Origin: Paracoccaceae bacterium
Lineage (GTDB): Bacteria; Pseudomonadota; Alphaproteobacteria; Rhodobacterales; Rhodobacteraceae
DNA length: 9,650 nt
NCBI GenBank assembly: GCA_027080755.1
Contig: JALWQC010000011.1
Location: 1 to 9,650, forward strand
Direction of reading: 5' to 3'
Below, one piece after another: positions 6,957-9,650 of this stretch (position 1 is its first letter; every line of letters starts with the position of its first letter). The notes under the pieces are model-generated. The model was given only the letters and a program-made list of their open reading frames with translations. It was not told the origin of the DNA and did not search any database. The position numbers and the translations under genes are program-made.

Positions 6957-6981
6957 AAGACTGGGGTCCAAACCCGGTCTT
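6957..6981 (+). promoter_or_regulatory. leader stem-loop upstream of rimP
   Basis: AAGACTGGG (6957-6965) pairs with CCCGGTCTT (6973-6981): nine pairs including one U·G wobble, with a 7-nt loop. It would form at the extreme 5' end of the rimP transcript, ahead of the terminator at 6997-7019. It has no T-tract of its own. A role in mRNA stability, pausing or NusA-dependent control is inferred. Confidence 0.45.
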
Positions 6982-6996
6982 CCATCGGATTTTTCG

Positions 6997-7019
6997 ACGG
7001 GCCGCACGCCCGTTTTTTT
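6997..7019 (+). terminator. intrinsic terminator in the rimP leader
   Basis: ACGGGC (6997-7002) and GCCCGT (7008-7013) form a perfect 6-bp GC-rich stem with a CGCAC loop, followed by a run of seven Ts (7013-7019), the first of which closes the stem. It ends only 14 bases before the rimP ATG, so any rimP promoter upstream must be read through it. It may terminate upstream transcription, act as an attenuator of the rimP–nusA operon, or both. Confidence 0.75.
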
Positions 7020-7033
7020 GTGTCTGGAGAACC

Positions 7034-7609
7034 ATGTCCGACCTTATTGCCAAAGCTGCCATTGACGTTCGTCTGGCGGAAATTGTTACCCCCGTCATCG
7101 AAGATATGGGGTTTGAACTGGTGCGCCTGCGCCTGATGTCGGGGAAAAGCCTGACCCTGCAAGTGATGTGCGACCGTCCCGACGGGAATATCAACGTGGA
7201 CGACTGCGCCGATATTTCGCGCGCGCTGTCTGCCACGCTGGATGTGGAGGACCCGATCGAAGGCGAATACGCGCTGGAGGTTTCGACCCCCGGCATCGAC
7301 CGCCCGCTGACCCGTCTGAAGGATTTCGAGACTTTCGACGGTTACGAGGTCAAGCTGCTGACCAGCGAACTGATCGACGGGCGCAAACGGTTCAACGGCA
7401 CGCTGCGCGGGGTCGAGGATAACGAAGTGCTGGTGGAAATTCCCGAGGGCGTGATCGGCCTCGATTTCGACTGGCTGGTCGAGGCAAAGCTGCTGCTGAC
7501 CGACGAACTGATCGCCGAGGCATTGAAGGCCCGCAAGGGGGCTGCGGCCGACGGCACCGAAATTGACGATATTGAAACGGTAGACGATACCGCCACACAA
7601 GAGGAATAA
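7034..7609 (+). CDS. rimP: ribosome maturation factor RimP
   Basis: A 191-residue RimP (YhbC/P15a family), a cytoplasmic factor needed for 30S subunit maturation. The N-terminal domain covers about 10-90, with [15 protein letters not shown] (21-35), the acidic [20 protein letters not shown] (54-73) and the signature [13 protein letters not shown] (81-93). The C-terminal SH3-like domain follows, with DGYEVKLLT (102-110), [10 protein letters not shown] (117-126) and a region ending near 165. The last 25 or so residues form an acidic tail ([19 protein letters not shown]), a length extension typical of alphaproteobacterial versions. The ATG at 7034 has GGAGA a few bases upstream (7026-7030). It is the first gene of the operon, three bases ahead of nusA, whose ribosome binding site (GAGGAA) lies inside the end of rimP, which suggests translational coupling. 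Confidence 0.97.
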   Translation: MSDLIAKAAIDVRLAEIVTPVIEDMGFELVRLRLMSGKSLTLQVMCDRPDGNINVDDCADISRALSATLDVEDPIEGEYALEVSTPGIDRPLTRLKDFETFDGYEVKLLTSELIDGRKRFNGTLRGVEDNEVLVEIPEGVIGLDFDWLVEAKLLLTDELIAEALKARKGAAADGTEIDDIETVDDTATQEE

Positions 7610-7612
7610 ATC

Positions 7613-9232
7613 ATGGCTATTACCAGTGCAAACCGGCTGGAGTTGTTGCAGATCGCGGACGCTGTTGCGCGCGAAAAACTGATCGACCCCGATCTGGTGA
7701 TTGCGGCGATGGAAGAAAGCCTCGGGAAGGCCGCGCGCTCGCGCTACGGGGCGGAATACGACATCCGCGCCCATATCGACCGCAAAACCGGCGAACTGAC
7801 CATGACCCGCAACCGCACCGTGGTTGAAGAGGTGGAAAACGACTTTACCGAGCTGACACTGGAAGCCGCGCGCGAGATTGACCCGAACGCCGAGATCGGC
7901 TCTGTTCTGGTGGACCCGCTGCCGCCGATGGATTTCGGCCGTATCGCGGCCCAGTCGGCCAAGCAGGTCATCATGCAGAAGGTCCGCGAGGCCGAGCGCG
8001 AGCGCCAGTACGAGGAATTCAAGGACCGCGTCGGCGAGATCATCAACGGCTCTGTCAAGCGGGTGGAATACGGCAATGTCATCGTCGATATGGGCCGTGG
8101 AGAGGCCGTTCTGCGCCGCGACCAGTTGATCAACCGCGAAACCTTCCGCACCGGCGACCGCGTGCGCGCCTATATCAAGGACGTGCGCTCCGAGGTTCGC
8201 GGCCCGCAGATTTTCCTGAGCCGCACCGCGCCGGAATTCCTGGCCGAGCTGTTCAAAATGGAAGTGCCGGAAATTTACGACGGGATTATCGAAATCAAGG
8301 CCGTTGCCCGCGATCCCGGGTCGCGCGCGAAAATCGGTGTGATTTCCTATGACAACTCCATCGATCCGGTCGGGGCCTGTGTCGGTATGCGCGGCTCGCG
8401 CGTGCAGGCCGTGGTTAACGAGCTTCAGGGCGAGAAAATCGACATCATCCCGTGGAACGAGGACGCCGCAACCTTCCTTGTGAACGCCTTGCAGCCGGCC
8501 GAGGTTTCCAAGGTGGTGATCGACGAGGACGCCGACCGGGTAGAGGTTGTCGTCCCCGAGGACCAGCTGTCGCTGGCGATTGGCCGTCGCGGCCAGAATG
8601 TGCGTCTGGCCAGCCAGATCACCGGTCTGGACATCGACATCATGACCGAGGCCGAGGAATCCGAACGCCGTCAGGCCGAATTCGCCGAGCGCACCAAACT
8701 GTTCATGGATACGATGAACGTGGATGAAATGGTGGCGCAGCTGCTGGTCTCGGAAGGGTTCGCAACGCTGGAAGAGGTTGCCTATATCGACATCGACGAA
8801 ATCCTGTCCATTGACGGTTTCGAGGAATCCACAGCCGAGGAATTGCAGGCCCGCGCCCGTGAATCGCTGGACGAGATGAACGCCAAGGCGATCGAGCGTG
8901 CCAAGGAACTGGGCGTTGAGCAAAGCCTGTTCGATTACGAGGGTCTGACCCCGCAGATGTTCGAGGCCCTGGCCGAGGACGGGATCAAGACGCTCGAGGA
9001 TTTCGCCACTTGTGCGGACTGGGAACTGGCCGGCGGCTACACTACGGTTGATGGCAAGCGGGTGAAAGACGAAGGCCTGCTGGAAAAATTCGACGTCGGA
9101 CTGGAAGAGGCCCAGGCCCTGATCATGAACGCCCGTCTGGCGCTGGGCTGGGTGACCGAGGAACAGCTGGCCGAGGACGAGGAAGCAGCGAACGCTGAAG
9201 AAGGCGAAACCGCAACAGAGGCCGAAGCCTGA
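7613..9232 (+). CDS. nusA: transcription termination/antitermination protein NusA
   Basis: A 539-residue NusA that binds RNA polymerase and nascent RNA, affecting pausing, intrinsic termination and antitermination. Domains in order: N-terminal polymerase-binding domain (about 1-130); S1 domain (about 137-203, GEIINGSVKRVEYGNVIVDM); KH1 (about 230-295, with GMRG at 258-261); KH2 (about 305-350, with GRRG at 324-327 in LAIGRRGQNVRLA); then two C-terminal helix-hairpin-helix (AR-like) repeats, the first at about 375-425 (LLVSEGFATLEEVAYIDIDE) and the second at about 435-510. An acidic Glu/Ala-rich tail closes the protein. The total is longer than the E. coli protein (495 aa), mainly from loops and the tail. 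It starts three bases after rimP with GAGGAA upstream. The operon leader contains an intrinsic terminator, which would allow NusA feedback on its own expression; this is inference. Confidence 0.98.
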   Translation: MAITSANRLELLQIADAVAREKLIDPDLVIAAMEESLGKAARSRYGAEYDIRAHIDRKTGELTMTRNRTVVEEVENDFTELTLEAAREIDPNAEIGSVLVDPLPPMDFGRIAAQSAKQVIMQKVREAERERQYEEFKDRVGEIINGSVKRVEYGNVIVDMGRGEAVLRRDQLINRETFRTGDRVRAYIKDVRSEVRGPQIFLSRTAPEFLAELFKMEVPEIYDGIIEIKAVARDPGSRAKIGVISYDNSIDPVGACVGMRGSRVQAVVNELQGEKIDIIPWNEDAATFLVNALQPAEVSKVVIDEDADRVEVVVPEDQLSLAIGRRGQNVRLASQITGLDIDIMTEAEESERRQAEFAERTKLFMDTMNVDEMVAQLLVSEGFATLEEVAYIDIDEILSIDGFEESTAEELQARARESLDEMNAKAIERAKELGVEQSLFDYEGLTPQMFEALAEDGIKTLEDFATCADWELAGGYTTVDGKRVKDEGLLEKFDVGLEEAQALIMNARLALGWVTEEQLAEDEEAANAEEGETATEAEA

Positions 9233-9258
9233 TATAAGGGCTGTGAAGGGAATCGATC

Positions 9259-9650
9259 GTGAACGAAGTGCATTGGAAAAAACCGGATACTGCCGCTGCC
9301 GAAAGGCGCTGCATCGTCACGCGGGACTCCGCGCCGAAATCCGGCCTGATGCGTTTCGTGATCGGCCCTGACGGGCAGGTTGTGCCGGATGTTCTGGAAA
9401 AGCTGCCCGGTCGCGGGATCTGGGTAACGGCAGAGCGCGCCAAAATCGACGAGGCGGTGCAAAAGGGCCTGTTTGCCCGCGCCGCCAAACGGCCGGCAGA
9501 GGCCCCCGCGGATCTGTCTGACCAGGTGGAACGCCAGTTGGCGCGCCGGGTGATCGACATGTTGTCGATGGGCCGCAAGGCCGGTCGCGCAATTGCGGGG
9601 CTGGAGAAGGTGAAAACCTGGTTAATGGACGACAAGGCGGTGCTGTTGCT
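9259..9650 (+). CDS. YlxR/L7Ae-type RNA-binding protein (DUF448), 3' end beyond window
   Basis: The frame is open from the GTG at 9259 to the window end (130 complete codons). The first domain has the YlxR (DUF448) pattern: ERRCIVTRDSAPKSGLMRFV (15-34), then PDGQVVPDVLEKLPGRGIWV (37-56), where RRCIVTR and GRGIWV are the family marks. From about residue 95 (VERQLARRVIDMLSMGRKAG) the sequence resembles an L7Ae-like RNA-binding domain, the two-domain form usual in Alphaproteobacteria. In Bacillus, YlxR (RnpM) has been linked to RNase P modulation; the function here is inferred as RNA binding. The GTG follows GAAGGG with an 8-base spacer and lies 26 bp after nusA, with no terminator between. infB would be expected next. 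No in-frame ATG is available before the conserved RRC motif. Confidence 0.93.
   Translation, partial: MNEVHWKKPDTAAAERRCIVTRDSAPKSGLMRFVIGPDGQVVPDVLEKLPGRGIWVTAERAKIDEAVQKGLFARAAKRPAEAPADLSDQVERQLARRVIDMLSMGRKAGRAIAGLEKVKTWLMDDKAVLL

Noticed and set aside
6957..6985. tRNA T-arm-like sequence (GGGTCCAAACCC with a nearby CCA), of interest because E. coli has metY before rimP
   Set aside because: No acceptor, D or anticodon arms can be found upstream; the stem is nine pairs long, unlike a T arm.
6851..8923. 690-codon minus-strand open frame opposite rimP and nusA
   Set aside because: Long but antisense to two well-recognised genes; the phase and codon bias explain its length, and no domain is recognisable.
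1..9650. Insertion sequences, CRISPR arrays, phage genes or defence systems
   Set aside because: No transposase, integrase, spaced direct repeats or defence-type proteins were seen; the window is nearly filled by core genes.

Overview
The window looks like chromosomal DNA of an alphaproteobacterium, most probably a member of the Rhodobacterales/Rhodobacteraceae. The basis is the high GC content, strong G/C bias at third codon positions, and the type and order of genes: DUF3422–mutL–lspA on one strand, and rimP–nusA–ylxR on the other. This assignment is inferred from gene content and protein sequence style; no database search was run.

Left part (1–4013). The window opens with the 3' end of a nitroreductase-family gene on the + strand. 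It appears frameshifted by one base in a run of nine Gs. It converges on, and overlaps by 20 bp, a minus-strand cluster read from right to left: lspA (lipoprotein signal peptidase), mutL (mismatch repair, apparently with the endonuclease motif), and a DUF3422 membrane protein. Gaps are 45 and 11 bp, so the three are probably co-transcribed.

Centre (4014–4215). A 202-bp divergent region separates lspA from a MATE efflux gene. On the lspA side it carries two adjacent dyads: a 22-bp near-palindrome that includes the lspA Shine-Dalgarno, and a perfect 14-bp inverted repeat around a 30-nt loop. Together they look like a structured lspA leader or a regulatory site.

Right-centre (4216–6909). Three + strand genes lie close together: a NorM-like MATE transporter, a conserved membrane protein of unknown function with a Cys-rich motif, and a TetR regulator closely resembling RutR. 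No pyrimidine-degradation genes are visible, so the RutR target cannot be read from context.

Right part (6910–9650). This is the conserved transcription/translation operon: a good sigma70-like promoter, a leader with a stem-loop and an intrinsic terminator placed before the first gene, then rimP, nusA and a YlxR/L7Ae-type RNA-binding protein cut by the window end. infB would be expected next. The terminator between promoter and rimP suggests attenuation or NusA feedback control.

Most of the window is ordinary core genome. No mobile element, CRISPR array, complete tRNA or rRNA was seen, and no clearly new system is claimed. The best leads are the two leader regions (lspA and rimP), the G9 frameshift, and the two conserved proteins of unknown function.
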